DNA of 64,000 nucleotides from Antedon bifida (GCA_963402885.1 OY727096.1:13931820-13995819), one strand, 5' to 3'; counted from the first letter of the stretch, positions 11,631-23,189 are shown. Made by a program: numbers and translations. The notes: generated by a model not told the origin, from the sequence alone.

Positions 11631-12744
11631 TTAAAATATGGAACGCAAAAAGTGCAAAGGAAGGGGATTGATATTTCTTCACATTTTTTTTACCTATGAA
11701 TAATTCTGACTTTTAATGAATATTAATATTTAGACAATGATACATTTAGCAACAAAAATAAGAATGATAAGCAATCATTACTACTTATTACAATGAACAT
11801 TTGGATAATAAATAGGAACACATTGTAGGCCCAATAATGATGATGTAGTTGATATGGGTTTAAAAAGGCATAGCCTAAACTTTCCCATTATAACTAAACT
11901 AAACTATGTTCGTTCGTGCGTCAAAATTCAATCATGTCCGATATGCGAGGACATGAACTATTATAGGTGTAGTAATTAGATTGTTTGGTTGAATCATTGA
12001 GGTATAAAATATTAATGTTAACTATATGGTTGAATCACGCGTAGATTTTTTCAGTGTATGCGTATCCATTTGATTAGGCGACAACATCTGAAACCAATTC
12101 GTAGCTGCGCCTCCCTGCGCCTTTGTTTGGTAGCTATTTCGATATCTACAACTGCTACGTGTTTTCGCTGACCGGGGGATTCCCTTTTTTTAAAAACGCA
12201 AATCATGGACAAAAACGAGGCACGCCAAAACGATGTACGATAGTAGTATATGGAGTAAACCAGGCCTAAATATAATTTCATACCCCCAGGGCAGAAGTAT
12301 TCCAGGCCCATATGGAATGTCATATCCCCAGGGCATATTTCATATTTTCTATTGTTTAATTTCCTGCTATTGTATTATTAATTAGTGAAAGGTCATTCTT
12401 TGTTGGGGTAGGGGTTTGTTATTGTTATTTTGGCGGGGTTTTCGTTTTGGCCTGGGTTATATTTGTAGTTAGTGATGAATTTGTATTTTAAAAAATAATG
12501 AAGGTAATTCTTTGTTTGAGGATTGCTATTGTTTTTTTTAGGCGGTTTGACCATTGCATAGGTCACTTTTGTTTAGTATATCCTAATTTCTTTTGTTCAT
12601 TATTCTTTTTGTTTGGTACAAGATTGTAGTTTTGTTTTTGATATTTTAGCGACGTTTCTTTTTAGACATTGTATGAAAAGGGGTTGTTTTTGTGATCTTT
12701 CCAGTTGCTTCGTCTATTTTAGCGTAGAGTAACAGTATTTCGCT

Positions 12745-12954
12745 ATGTCTGGAAGTATAGATTTTTCGCAAGGTAGCTGTGTAGATACAGTTATAATTAT
12801 TAGCGATGATGAGGAGACTGTTGTTACAGGTAGCGATATCGGTGATCGGTACATGCGGACTAATGAGGGTGTACCCACCGGTGTTGATGAAGGAGATGAG
12901 AGGGGTAGCCGGGCTACAAGTTGTATATTTGGTAACGGGACGATTCGGCCCTGA
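12745..12954 (+). CDS. Short hypothetical open frame in the foldback core, with a SUMO-interaction-like motif
   Basis: 69 codons from ATG 12745. The start reads MSGSIDFSQGSC, then VDTVIIISDDEE, which fits a SUMO-interacting motif (three or four aliphatic residues followed by an acidic run). It continues acidic and ends where the CGGCCC minisatellite begins, so it may be the first exon of a transposon gene or captured host gene. No homologue recognised, and no splice partner found. Confidence 0.35.
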   Translation: MSGSIDFSQGSCVDTVIIISDDEETVVTGSDIGDRYMRTNEGVPTGVDEGDERGSRATSCIFGNGTIRP

Positions 12955-13030
12955 GACGATTCGGCCCTGGGACGATTCGGCCCGGGACTATTCGGCCCGG
13001 GACGATTCGGCCCTGAGACGATTCGGCACA
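12937..13030 (+). repeat. CGGCCC-type 16-bp minisatellite, block 3
   Basis: About six units of CGGCCCTGAGACGATT with small variants, placed in the foldback core. Unit length and the CGGCCC half match blocks 1, 2 and 4, so I treat them as one family. Confidence 0.8.
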
Positions 13031-13689
13031 CTTAAATTTATCGGCTTTGATATGCATTTTATAAGCATAAAATAAGCTTTTTCCCCAAACTTTATTTCCA
13101 GAGAGACTATGGGGTAGTACTACTAGGGATAAAGATGCAATAAAGCAAACATTTTGAAAACAATTAACAAATGGTCAAACCGCCTAAAAAAAACAATAGC
13201 AATCCTCAAACAAAGAATTACCTTCATTAATTTTTTAAAATACAAATTCATCACTAACTACAAATATAACCCAGGCCAAAACGAAAACCCCGCCAAAATA
13301 ACAATAACAAACCCCTACCCCAACAAAGAATGACCTTTCACTAATTAATAATACAATAGCAGGAAATTAAACAATAGAAAATATGAAATATGCCCTGGGG
13401 ATATGACATTCCATATGGGCCTGGAATACTTCTGCCCTGGGGGTATGAAATTATATTTAGGCCTGGTTTACTCCATATACTACTTACGATCATGTTTTCT
13501 ATGGCCAAATGGTGGAACGTAGGCCTACGTCTTCGATTTACTAAAATGCTGTACCTGCACGTGTTTTTGTAACACGCGGGTACTTCTATTCATATCGGCA
13601 ATGAGATCATTTTTTATATGAGTATTTTTCTTATTTCTTCATTTTTTTTAAAGCGTGGATAGTAATAATCATAATAATATTAAGCACTT

Positions 13690-13868
13690 TTTGCGTTCCA
13701 TACTTTATTGTGGCCGAGTTGACCGATTAGTTTTTGGCCGAGTTGACGTGAGGCCGAGTTGACTTGAGGCCGAGTTGACTTGAGGCCGAGTTGACTTGGG
13801 GCCGACTTGACGTGGGGCCGATTTGACTTTGGCCGAGACGGTTTGGGGCCGACTTGACCTGCACCCAA
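13690..13868 (-). repeat. CGGCCC-type 16-bp minisatellite, block 4
   Basis: Units of GGCCGAGTTGACTTGA, preceded by GCACTTTTTGCGTTCCAT and ending GGCCGAGACGGTTTGGGG. It is the reverse complement of block 2 with its tail, at the far side of the foldback element. Confidence 0.85.
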
Positions 13869-14620
13869 GGAAGGATCTCTAAATAGAATAATAGCTGTGT
13901 TTCATTTTAGGCAAAATCCATATGGGTTCCTTAAAGCTTGGTTCCCACTAGAACGTAACGCAAGGACGTAAACGCAACGCAAGCGTTTTAACCAATGACA
14001 AGCGAAGTTATAGACAGTTAGCAATCACAAACAAATAAGCCATCGCTTGTGATTGGTCAATTCACTTGCGTTGCGTTACGTCCTTGCGTTGCGTCGCTAG
14101 TGGGAACCACGCTTAAGGATCGAGAGTGCACAGCAGCTTTATTTCATGGGCCTGTATATATGAACCCACTTTGTCACCCCTTTTATTTCCATTATGGGCT
14201 TAATGTCCATGGAGGACCGGCCATTGGCATTGGGTAAACTTGGGCAAATCCAAAAATGTTCGTTAAGGATCGAGAGCACAGGCAGCTTTATTCCATGGGC
14301 CTTGATATAAACCCACAGTGTCACCCCTTAAATTTCCATTATGGGGCTTAATGTTATCCATAGAGGACCGGCCCTTGGGTTAATTTGGGCAAATCCATAA
14401 ATGTTCCTCAAGGATCGAGGGTGCACAGGGAGATTTATTCCATGGACATATCTCTATGAACCCACATTTTCACCACACATACAGTATTTCTAATATGGTC
14501 TCTTGTAGCCCCACATATAGAAGGATCGGCGCTTGGGTTCATTTGGGCAAATCCATAAATGTTCTTTAAAGATCAAGGGTGCCCATTTAGTTTTATTCCA
14601 TAGTTCATGAACTATTTACC
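13866..14620 (+). repeat. Tandem array of about 150-bp units, first copy interrupted by a MITE
   Basis: Units start AAGGATCGAG near 14114, 14265, 14411 and 14569, with shared blocks TTTATTCCATGGGCC, CATTATGGGCTTAATG, GAGGACCGGCC and GGGCAAATCCATAAATG. Spacing is 146-158 bp and copies degrade to the right. A further partial copy (GGCAAAATCCATATGGG) lies just left of the inserted MITE. Open frames here are not convincing genes. Confidence 0.75.
13929..14118. mobile_element. Short MITE (about 190 bp) inside the 150-bp array
   Basis: Inverted ends TTGGTTCCCACTAG and CTAGTGGGAACCA, with inner arms sharing the words ACGCAACGCAAG and CTTGCGTTGCG. Flanks read TTAAAGC and GCTTAA. It splits a unit of the surrounding tandem array, so it inserted after the array formed. 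Confidence 0.75.
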
Positions 14621-14798
14621 CCATATTAATTTATAATACAAGGCCGTAGCACAAAAGGGTCCTTAGAGGGTTATTCGGGAAAATCCATTTAGAAAAAATC
14701 CATTTTAGAATCCTGTGTGTACAGGCAACTTTTTCCTGTATGGGCCAGCTTATTGGGACCAAATGTTTTTCCATTTCCATTACAAAGCTAGTAGGCCT

Positions 14799-14851
14799 AT
14801 GGCCCATAGAGAACAAAAAAATCCCGGATTTTTTTGTTCTCTATGGGCCAT
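14799..14851. repeat. Perfect inverted repeat, 26-bp arms with a 1-nt centre
   Basis: Left arm ATGGCCCATAGAGAAC plus a run of A and TCC; right arm is its exact reverse complement, meeting at a single C (14825). It would form a very stable hairpin in RNA or cruciform in DNA. Confidence 0.85.
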
Positions 14852-14899
14852 CCCATAAGGATCCCATATATACGAAACGCTGGTGGACAACATAAACAA

Positions 14900-16140
14900 G
14901 ACAAATTTACAACAGACAGAAGTCTATTATAAAACTGTGTGTACTTAATATAACAGAAAAGTGAACACTAGATATTAAATACAAATATATATATGGGCAG
15001 ATGACTATAGTCAAACATTTAGAAATAGGGTTAGGGTTAGGGTTATGATGCCATGAGTTATATGGACGAAATCGCTAATAAAAGATTCTGACTAAACCTC
15101 CGAGAAGAGAAAAATGAAATCTCATTAATGGAATGGCATCGAAATGGCTCTATTTTCAAAATGGTTACTTACTCTTACTGGGTGTTTAAGTTTCACATTT
15201 ACAATTTTCGCAGTATTGTCTATTTTGAACGTTATCCATGTCAGGTATTTTCATAGTGTTCACACTACAATTCCAATCATTTTTAATAACATTATGCCCA
15301 GACGCCCGTATCTCGCTTGATTTACCAACCTTCAACCCCCACCCCCACTATCAAGCACACTCCGCACTCGGGTGATTTAAATAACAGTTTAATCCTTCCC
15401 AATACAAATTCAGTTATGTTGATATCCCATTATTCGTAACCCAAACTCTTCAGTGAGAGCCATTGGAAAAAATTCGGAATTTTTACTCCATTTTGGCCGC
15501 TAATAGTGATTCCCAGTACAATTGCGATCATTTTGATAAACCATGTGTAGGCCTATATAAATGCGTGCAGTAGGACAAAATTACAATTTGATTCGAAGAA
15601 TATACGTTTATTCAAATAAATAGATTTATGACAATGAATGAAATATTAAGTCTGCTACAATTCCCTCAGAAAATTTCGAAACAAATCAGTGATAAACCAG
15701 GCCTACTGTATGCAAAATTACAACATTTTTCAGGCTTTTGCTGCTGTACCAAGTTTGTCTATATCTATATGTTTGTTATTATTATTCTGTTATTTGTTTA
15801 TTATTGTTGGTATTGTTATTAATTTATTGTTATTAATACAATAATATTGCTAATTTGTAAGATGTTTACCCTACTACGTAAATGTACTTTATCCTATAAA
15901 GTAATTATTTTGAGAAGCGCTCATGCATAAGCTGTCATGGGCAACTTCATAATATCAACGTTATGTTAGTACGTTACCAGTGGCAACGTTATTGACATTA
16001 GAAGACGTAATACTTGAGAAATACACAACAGGCGGAACACTAATGAACTGGACTCCAAAACCGAAACCAATACGATTGTCTTAGGCCTATATACCGGTAG
16101 TATTTCGTGGTCACCATACCGATCAGGGATTCAACGCAAA
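14900..16140. other. Intergenic stretch upstream of the coiled-coil gene
   Basis: No gene seen. It contains three to four TTAGGG units at 15026-15044 (an interstitial telomere-like patch) and AT-rich unique sequence. Transcription of the gene at 16141 probably starts shortly upstream, since its ATG follows TTCAACGCAAA, but I find no clear TATA or initiator. Confidence 0.5.
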
Positions 16141-16300
16141 ATGAGTGATGACTATTTTGTGAGTTTGTTATATTATTTGTGTGGTTACTTATTATGCTTA
16201 TTGTCTTTTTCCTCAACTTTGAGATGCAGTAGGTCTACTATTATGTATTTATGTTATTATTATTATTATTTAGATTATTATTATTATTATTATCATTGAG

Positions 16301-16336
<36 letters not shown>

Positions 16337-19300
16337 ATATTATAAACTTATCTGTATCTACTACAGTACTGGTTAAAATGTAATTAGTTGATTTAGTACA
16401 ATTTAATTATGGCAACGTATACAGTAACTAACATAGATGAAATGGCAAATATTCATTTTCAATATTTCCATAGTAACGATGGTGCTTGTTATTGATTTAC
16501 ATTGATTAAAATTGACTGAGCGTGATCCGAATTATATCATTCGATTTTCATCGTTAATAAAAGGACTGAGATATCTTATAAATATATGCATTACTCATGC
16601 ATGCATATACTGTATATTTGTCTCGTATAAGACTTTATATATAGAATGATCCAACAATTATCAATGTAAATTGATAATTGAATAATTTTTTATGACGGTT
16701 ACCACAAAGCATGTGTAATAGATAAGTAGGCCCATGTTTCACCCACGAATATTTAATAATTAACTAATTAATTAATTTTATCTTATATAGACCCATCCTG
16801 ATCATATGAGAGGCGCAACTCGACAAAAACAAAATGTAATGATGCACAAGCAATTAGCACACTTTGAGAAATGTATCAATGATGTTAAAAGTACTTATTT
16901 TAGTCCAACACACAACAACATGTTGCGAGATCTGGTTCCCAGTAACGTAATTGTCACGTCTCTCGGTGCCCTACGAGAACTTGTGAAACGTGAAGCCAAT
17001 CGTCAACATAAAAAGGGAATTGACATCTGTGATAGTGAACTAGTCAAGCATTTTGATGACTTTTTTCAGACTATTGCAACCTTGCGCCGCCTTAAGGGGG
17101 ACTTTACCGAAAAGATTTACTCTGTTCTGTTTGAATTCTTTTATCCAGTTGCTCTAAATGACGTCCCAGAGATGATTGGTAAGGGTGGAAAACGTATGTC
17201 AAAGGTAAAAAGTGACAACCTATCAAATATCAAAAGTAATTCAGACATAACAGATGATGAAGATGACATTGACTATGACATGCCAGACAAATTGAACAGT
17301 GAATGTAATGAAATGCGTGATACCATCGAGAATATACATCATGTAAATTATCGATGGGAAAAGCTGATGGCAAGTGATGAAATAGATACAAACTTTTTTG
17401 ACCCTGATACCCTTCGAGAATTACGCCTGTACGATAGCAGTAAAAACTTTGAGTATATGCTAAGATTAGTGCCTGATATCATAAATAAAAGTATTCGAGC
17501 CGTTGAACTTGCTCGAAAATGGTGGTTTAATTCAGATAAACTATGTAAGAAGCTAGAGCAGTTTAAAAGAGAAATGTCATTAATGCCAAAACGCCGTAGA
17601 TCTCTTGTACTGATTAAAGAATTGGAGAAAAACAACTCAGATGATGAACAGATAGAAAATAAAACGTCGGGAATTAGAATTCAAGAAATTGATTCTATTG
17701 AAAACGATACCAATAGAAAATTGCAAGATGAAAAATATAGACAACATTCACGCAGCACAAAACACAAAATGCATGCAGCTGCAGCAAAGCCTGATGGAAG
17801 ACAGAGAGAGCCGTCTACCACTATGTACTTGGAACAAAACATCGAAACAGAAGCCCTAACGATTCGAGAAGAAAGACAACACGAAGAGAAACCTGCAATT
17901 TACAAAAGTAAAGCCAGCGAAGAGAAAGTTGCAATGTATTGGAATTCAAAGCACAGACAGCAAGACATTGCAATGAATAGTGAACAAAAAGAAGACGAAG
18001 ACCATGATGACACAGCTATTAGATTTCGTGATGAACACAAGAAAAAAAGAAACAGAAAATTAATAGATGCAAATCATATGAGAGAAGGAAACGTGGAGAT
18101 GGGTTATATATATGCTGATAGAAGCCACAAGAAAACAGAAAATAAAGGCATTCGCGATTTGAAAACAAAACATATTGTTGAAGAAGACAGGTATCAAATA
18201 GTTGATAGCAACAATATTGGTAGTAGTGACGATGAAGACAATGATAGCTTGGAGTTTAATAATGAGAACAGTGATCAAGAGAAGAGTATCGTGGACTCGG
18301 ATCAAGATTCCGAACAATCCGCTAAGATAGTTTCATCTGAACACTGTGACGTGGATGAATCGTACAGTTCTGTTGTTCACTTACTCGAAGAAATCAAACA
18401 AGTAATTGCTACCATAGGTACGCTTGAAAAGGAACTAATCAGACAACAAAAAGAGTTAAGTGACTTATTAAAACGCCAGAATCGCCTTGATGGTCTTTCA
18501 TCTGATGTAGAAAAGGCTAAAGACATCAAAGACAACGTGTATGTTAAATTAACGGAATTAAATGAAACCAAATCTGAGCTTCTCAACAAAATTTCTCGAT
18601 CAAAAAATGGTTCATTATTGTACGTAGAGCTAAAGAAGACGTTATCATCTACCGAGGAAGATATAATGGAATTGAAAAATGCTGCAAAATTACATGAGTT
18701 CCATTATGAGCTACTCACTAGCGATTTAGATGTTGAAATGGAGATGAGACCAACATTAACAAGGTGCGTTATTTTAAAGATTTGTACCATATATAGTATA
18801 GTATAGTACCATCTAGGTCATGCCCACAGATGATTCTCGAATACATATACAATTACTATACACTATCTGAAATAACAAAATTATCCCCTTAATAAGAGTT
18901 TTCGCGGAAAAACACACAAAAAAACACGAATATCTGCATACCAAAATAAACAATAATTGATTTGAATTCACTAAAATAATTGAGAAGAATTGAAAATTTA
19001 GCGACGGGGATTAAAAGGGGCGGGGCGTTTTTCTAACCAACTAAGTCACAGATCCAACAAACTGGATCGAATTTCTGTCATGAGTCCTGGTTCGTTGGTC
19101 GCTAATTTATTACGTCTGAGGGAATTTGGCACTCCAGAGATTGGAATGTTCAGATACAGATTCCTTTATATCCAATATAATGGAAATTACAGTGCTCATA
19201 TCTTGGCTTGCCTTCAATAAATATAAATGGAAAAAAGAACTATCTAACAAGTGTTTTGTTATAATGTCGTATCCCAGCTGGGTAGAACGAATACTGGTAA

Positions 19301-21444
19301 CGGTTCGTCTGCGCGTTCACCGTCCTACCACTTATAACGGATTGCAGGTGTCTTCTAATATAGCATGGAACACATCGGCAAGCCGTTCGCTGTGGAAAGA
19401 GTGTTTGCACAGCGAACCAATTACTTTCCCCGCTCTCTACCCAGCACCTTCTCAATTCGGTCTTTATCACTCCCCCCCCCCCCTTACTGATATTCCCAGC
19501 CATCTTTTAAAATGTAATTATCTAACTAAAATTAATTAGTTTACTGGTTTTCATTAGGTGTTAAAATCCATACCGAAAGTATGTACAAACTGTCTATACC
19601 ATTGAGTAAAAAATATAAATGTTAAGCGCGATTTACCGAAATTTGCCCTTACGTAAATTCAGATACTGTATGTTATGACTCCCTCATTTTTATCATTGTT
19701 TTCAAAATGAATTAATATTCAGTATATCGCCGAGCGGTTTAAATGTATTCTTTGCCTATATATCGTAGGCTATATAGGCCTACTGAAAATTAATTTAAAA
19801 CGATTAAATGAGGACATCTGTAAGAATGAGAAAAAGCCGCCGATATTCGAACCCGGAACCGTCTACATGATATTCAGATGTCTGTACTTTCATGGTATTT
19901 TTCAAATTTGATTGTATTCTAATTGTGAATTTAATTTCTATTTGATTGTTTTAGTAACTTAAATTCCTACAATGATAGCCGTTGTAGTTGGCGAAATAAG
20001 ATCAGCGGTCTGTTTGATTTGGAATTTTTTGCAATTATACCTTACGTCTTGTTAAAAAAACCAGTGAGACGTTATTACAATTCATAATAATAAACTATAA
20101 AAGATAAGAAAAGATATACTGAGAACTCAAAACTCGAATTCGTAATCTTTTAAGCGCCGTAACCTAACATCTTATAGACCTACCACCTAAGTGCTATATT
20201 ATTTAAGTCAAATTTTGGACCCTCGCCATCATTAAACATTTTATCTTTGTATTTCTTGTAGCTATTCCCAGCGACTACAGTCCAAAATATTGGAAGTAGA
20301 ACGTAATCTTTCAGAACAAGTGGAAAGACAGCATGTCCTCGAAAAACGCCTTATGGTTGCTAAAGCCAACCTGAAGCACAACATCAAACAAGAATCTATA
20401 GTCGAACAAACATTAAACACAAAGTTGTCGTCTGAACAAATGTATGTCTACCAATCAGGTCCTAGAAATCCAGCATTTTTCAAACCACCCAGGATACCGG
20501 GAACTGTCTTAAATCACTCTCCAGATGCTCGATCTCCAGTTGTTGATAAGAAACCCAGAAGGTTAAAGAAGAGGGCGCAAGTTGTCCCAAGTGTGTCCCC
20601 GTCACTACCTGACATAATTTCTAACGAAATTGTTTTGTCAAAAATAAAGACGTACAAATCACATAAGCAAGATACCAATTCGGATAATGCTGAACTCCCA
20701 AACGAGCATGACGTTGTAATAGCACAGTACAGTGATGCTACAAGTAATGCAGATGTACTGGTAAGTCAGGTGAAAAAAAAGTCTTTGAAAGGAAAAGGAA
20801 AATCAAAGAAAAAGAATACCAATCTTTTGTTTACACCACAAAATGGTGGACGGTATCGTAAGACTTATTATAATCAGGAAAACGGTATTGACCAACAATT
20901 CAGTACGTCAGATGACGATGAGTATAACATTAGACAAGAACAATCCGATTACTCTACAAACGGAAATACAAACACGTTCAATACCACCTACGGGTCTGAA
21001 AGGAATCGTTTAGTTTCAAAACGTAGTACGTCCCGAAGAGTAAATAAAATGGATAAACAAAACTCACACGGTAGTCAGGCCAACGAATCAAATGAAAATC
21101 ATATGAAAACTCAAAACGAGAAGCAACATGGTATGCCTATATATTCCGCCAGGCAAAATACACAATTTGTACAAGATGACGATGTATTAAGCATACCAGA
21201 TGACCCGGATGCTGGTTCCTCTGAGAGCAACGACTCGGATTTTTCTGAAGAACTCAAAGCAAAACAACAACATCTCCGAAGGTTACGTCAACTACAAGAC
21301 ATCAAGCAGAAATCTATTTCGTACGCTCGACCTCAACGAAAGTCTAATAAAAAGTTATACGATTCAAAATGTAAACAGCACAGTTATACGCATTTTCAAG
21401 CTACTCCACCACCACCAGGTTACAGAGAAACAAAACAAAACTAG
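16141..21444 (+). CDS. Unrecognised 1057-residue charged coiled-coil protein
   Basis: Three exons: 16141-16158 (MSDDYF), 16791-18763 and 20262-21444, total 3174 nt, in phase at GTGAGT and GTGCGT donors and TATAG and TTGTAG acceptors. Residues 7-140 look folded (HFDDFFQTIATLRRLKGDF, VLFEFFYPVAL). Acidic runs lie near 162 (DDEDDIDYD) and 485-515. A coiled coil spans about 533-710 (LEEIKQVIATIGTLEKEL ... ILEVERNLSEQVERQHVLE) and is interrupted by intron 2. The rest is low-complexity, rich in Lys, Ser, Asn and Gln. Near the C-terminus is PPPPGY, which contains a PPxY motif for WW domains (about 1046-1051). The last codons are TKQN and the stop TAG falls in the terminal CTAG of a Helitron-like repeat. 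No signal peptide or membrane segment. I do not recognise the family; a structural or centrosomal role would be a guess. Confidence 0.85.
16252..16345 (+). repeat. ATT trinucleotide microsatellite
   Basis: Interrupted runs of TTA/ATT with some TCATTA units, in intron 1 of the coiled-coil gene. Confidence 0.9.
18807..18845 (+). repeat. 39-bp dispersed motif, copy 1
   Basis: TACCATCTAGGTCATGCCCA followed by CAGATGATTCTCGAATACA, matched at 29928-29966 with one difference noted. It begins 43 bp after the exon-2 donor. Both copies are followed some 300 bp later by AGAGATTGGAATGTTC, so they may be ends of a diverged element. Confidence 0.6.
19838..19880 (-). repeat. tRNA B-box-like patch, possible SINE remnant
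   Basis: On the minus strand GGGTTCGAATATCGGC resembles a tRNA T-loop and B box. No matching acceptor stem or A box, so not a tRNA gene. Confidence 0.25.
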
Positions 21445-21547
21445 ATTTTAATCGTCAATTTGACGAATTAAGGTAATACTTGTGATAAAAGATAATTTTC
21501 CCGACATTTAATTTTTTTAAATACGCGCAAACGCATCATACGCGTAC

Positions 21548-21553
21548 AATAAA
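21548..21553 (+). promoter_or_regulatory. Candidate polyadenylation signal AATAAA of the coiled-coil gene
   Basis: AATAAA about 104 nt after the stop, inside the Helitron-like repeat. If used, the 3' UTR is transposon-derived. Confidence 0.35.
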
Positions 21554-21679
21554 ATATGATTGCAAAATGTTGATGATGCCAACCTATGACCTGATGCATA
21601 CGCTTTATGTGCCTAATATGTTTTATAGAATATACAGATACTGTAAACATAGTGTTTAGATCTTAAACATCTATTTTTA

Positions 21680-22070
21680 CCCACTTTTTCCACACATTTA
21701 GCCTTAAACATGTTTAGATATGAACATATTTAGGTTCTGGATACATTCTAAACATGTAGACTGTATCCAACTCAACAAATCAGTAACATGTTGATTGTTA
21801 AACATGTGGAGCAAAATAAAGAAACGTTTACGTTTTAAACGTGTTTAATTTGCCATGTGTGGCGCTCATGTGTGGAGCTTTTTTCCGCCACAGTAAAATC
21901 ATATGCACTCAACGCTAAACATGTACCTAAACATGTTGACTGAACATAATAGTGACATGTTGACTGCTAAACGAGTGGAGGAAAACAACATAGCTATAAA
22001 CACGTTTAGGTTTTAAACACGCTAAACATGTAACTACGTGTTTAAAATCTAAATGTGTGGAAAAAGGGGG
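21680..22070. mobile_element. 391-bp MITE with TA target duplication, nested in the Helitron-like repeat
   Basis: Ends CCCACTTTTTCCACACATTT and AAATGTGTGGAAAAAGGGGG, flanked by TA on both sides. The interior repeats AAACATGTTTAG-type words in both orientations. No coding capacity. Confidence 0.85.
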
Positions 22071-23189
22071 TACAAAACACAGTGAGACATCAATCCTATC
22101 TTGGCAAGGCGAGCTCAGTGTCCTTGATTAAACCAATAGTACAGTATACTTTATATACAATGTAGTCACAATACAATCAAACACGAAGGTGTCAATTTCG
22201 GAAGACAATTGTCTGAGCAAAATCATATTAATATGCGGAAGACAATTGGACTTGTAGAAGCGTGGTGCGTGCTCCTTTAACTTTGTATATCTCTGACGAA
22301 AAAGATGAAAAGACTACTTTTTAAATTCAAATTCAGGCACCATTTTTACATAAATTCATATCAAACAGCTTTTGTAATATGATGGTCAGATATAAGATAT
22401 TCAAATATACGGTGTAGATGAAATTACGCGATAGACATGATCAACATGAAAATGGTCGTAACCCATGAGAAAGATAATTGTTTGAGCAAGATCAAATTAA
22501 AATTTGAGAGAAAATTTAGTACAGATAAGTGAGATGCGCTCTGTCTACGACAAAAGGGGAAAATTAATTAAATTGCCCATTGGGGAGTGCACGTGTGTTG
22601 TTAATTTACATTTGGAGTTCATGGAAATGAAAGCGTACCGTGGTCGGTATGAAGAACAAAAATCAACTGCAAACGGACTTTTTGCATTACTTACGTGCTG
22701 TGCACAAAAAATGTAAACATTTTGAAACGCTCAAAATGTCATGAACCATAATTATGCTCTAATTTGTTTCTTATGACCAAGTTTAATGATGGGACCCTTC
22801 CTCCTTCTTAGTTTTCCGGAGTAAAATCATCAATATTGTCAAATGCATGAACGGCAACCAATCTAATAAATGTTTGGGATGCCAGATTTTGTTTCGTTTT
22901 ACCATACAGGCTGTCTATTTCTTTAAACAATTTGTGTGCATATCAAAATGAGAAATTCCAGACTATGCTCTGCGCCGTCATTTTTTATTTGCATTGGGGG
23001 ACCAGTACTTTTAGAGCTTATTTTTAAGCTCTAAAAATAAAGACATACCCGTAATATTTTTATATATAACAATTTTAAACCGCCCGGTAATATACTGAAA
23101 ATGAAATAATTAAAGTGAAACGACGGTAAAGATGAGGAAATCACCAATCACAATACAACTTATATGTAATAAGTTGACTATATTTGTAT

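Larger units (their letters stand above)
12243..13484. mobile_element. Foldback-type element: two 312-bp nearly identical inverted arms around a 616-bp core
   Basis: Arm A (12243-12554) and arm B (13171-13484) are reverse complements with very few differences, for example AGGCGGTTTGACCAT against ATGGTCAAACCGCCT at the inner edge and GTATATGGAG against CTCCATATAC at the outer edge. Minisatellite blocks 2 and 4 form a second, outer inverted pair (11480-11630 and 13690-13868). The core holds a short open frame and a third minisatellite block. No transposase is visible. High arm identity implies recent insertion or gene conversion. Confidence 0.8.
21441..22780 (-). mobile_element. Helitron-like non-autonomous repeat, copy 1, abutting the coiled-coil gene's stop codon
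   Basis: On the minus strand the element ends with a hairpin (TTAATTCGTCA ... TGACGATTAA), a few bases, then CTAG followed by T: the usual Helitron 3' end. Copies 2 and 3 (52389 and 54158) share the CTAG end and the interior (GACGAAAAAGATGAAAA, ATGAATTCATAT, GCGCTCT). All three have A on the plus-strand outer flank, as expected for insertion between A and T. A younger MITE is nested at 21680-22070. The other end (5' TC) was not located. Confidence 0.6.

Noticed and set aside
11444..11671. 75-residue open frame rich in PSRPQVNSA repeats
   Set aside because: It is the 16-bp minisatellite in translation; the inverted block at 13680-13868 gives the same artefact.
12051..12323. 90-residue minus-strand frame
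   Set aside because: Overlaps the foldback arm, no domain, not continued by splice sites.
13390..13572. 60-residue frame with GYDIPYGPGILLPWGYE pattern
   Set aside because: Encoded by the inverted arm of the foldback element; composition, not a protein motif.
15026..15044. True telomere end
   Set aside because: Only three to four TTAGGG units with unique DNA and genes on both sides; an interstitial patch at most.
19126..19539. 137-residue frame in intron 2 of the coiled-coil gene
   Set aside because: No family resemblance, contains a C homopolymer, and the flanking exons splice in phase without it.
19838..19880. tRNA gene on the minus strand
   Set aside because: B-box-like word only; no acceptor stem, anticodon arm or A box at proper spacing.
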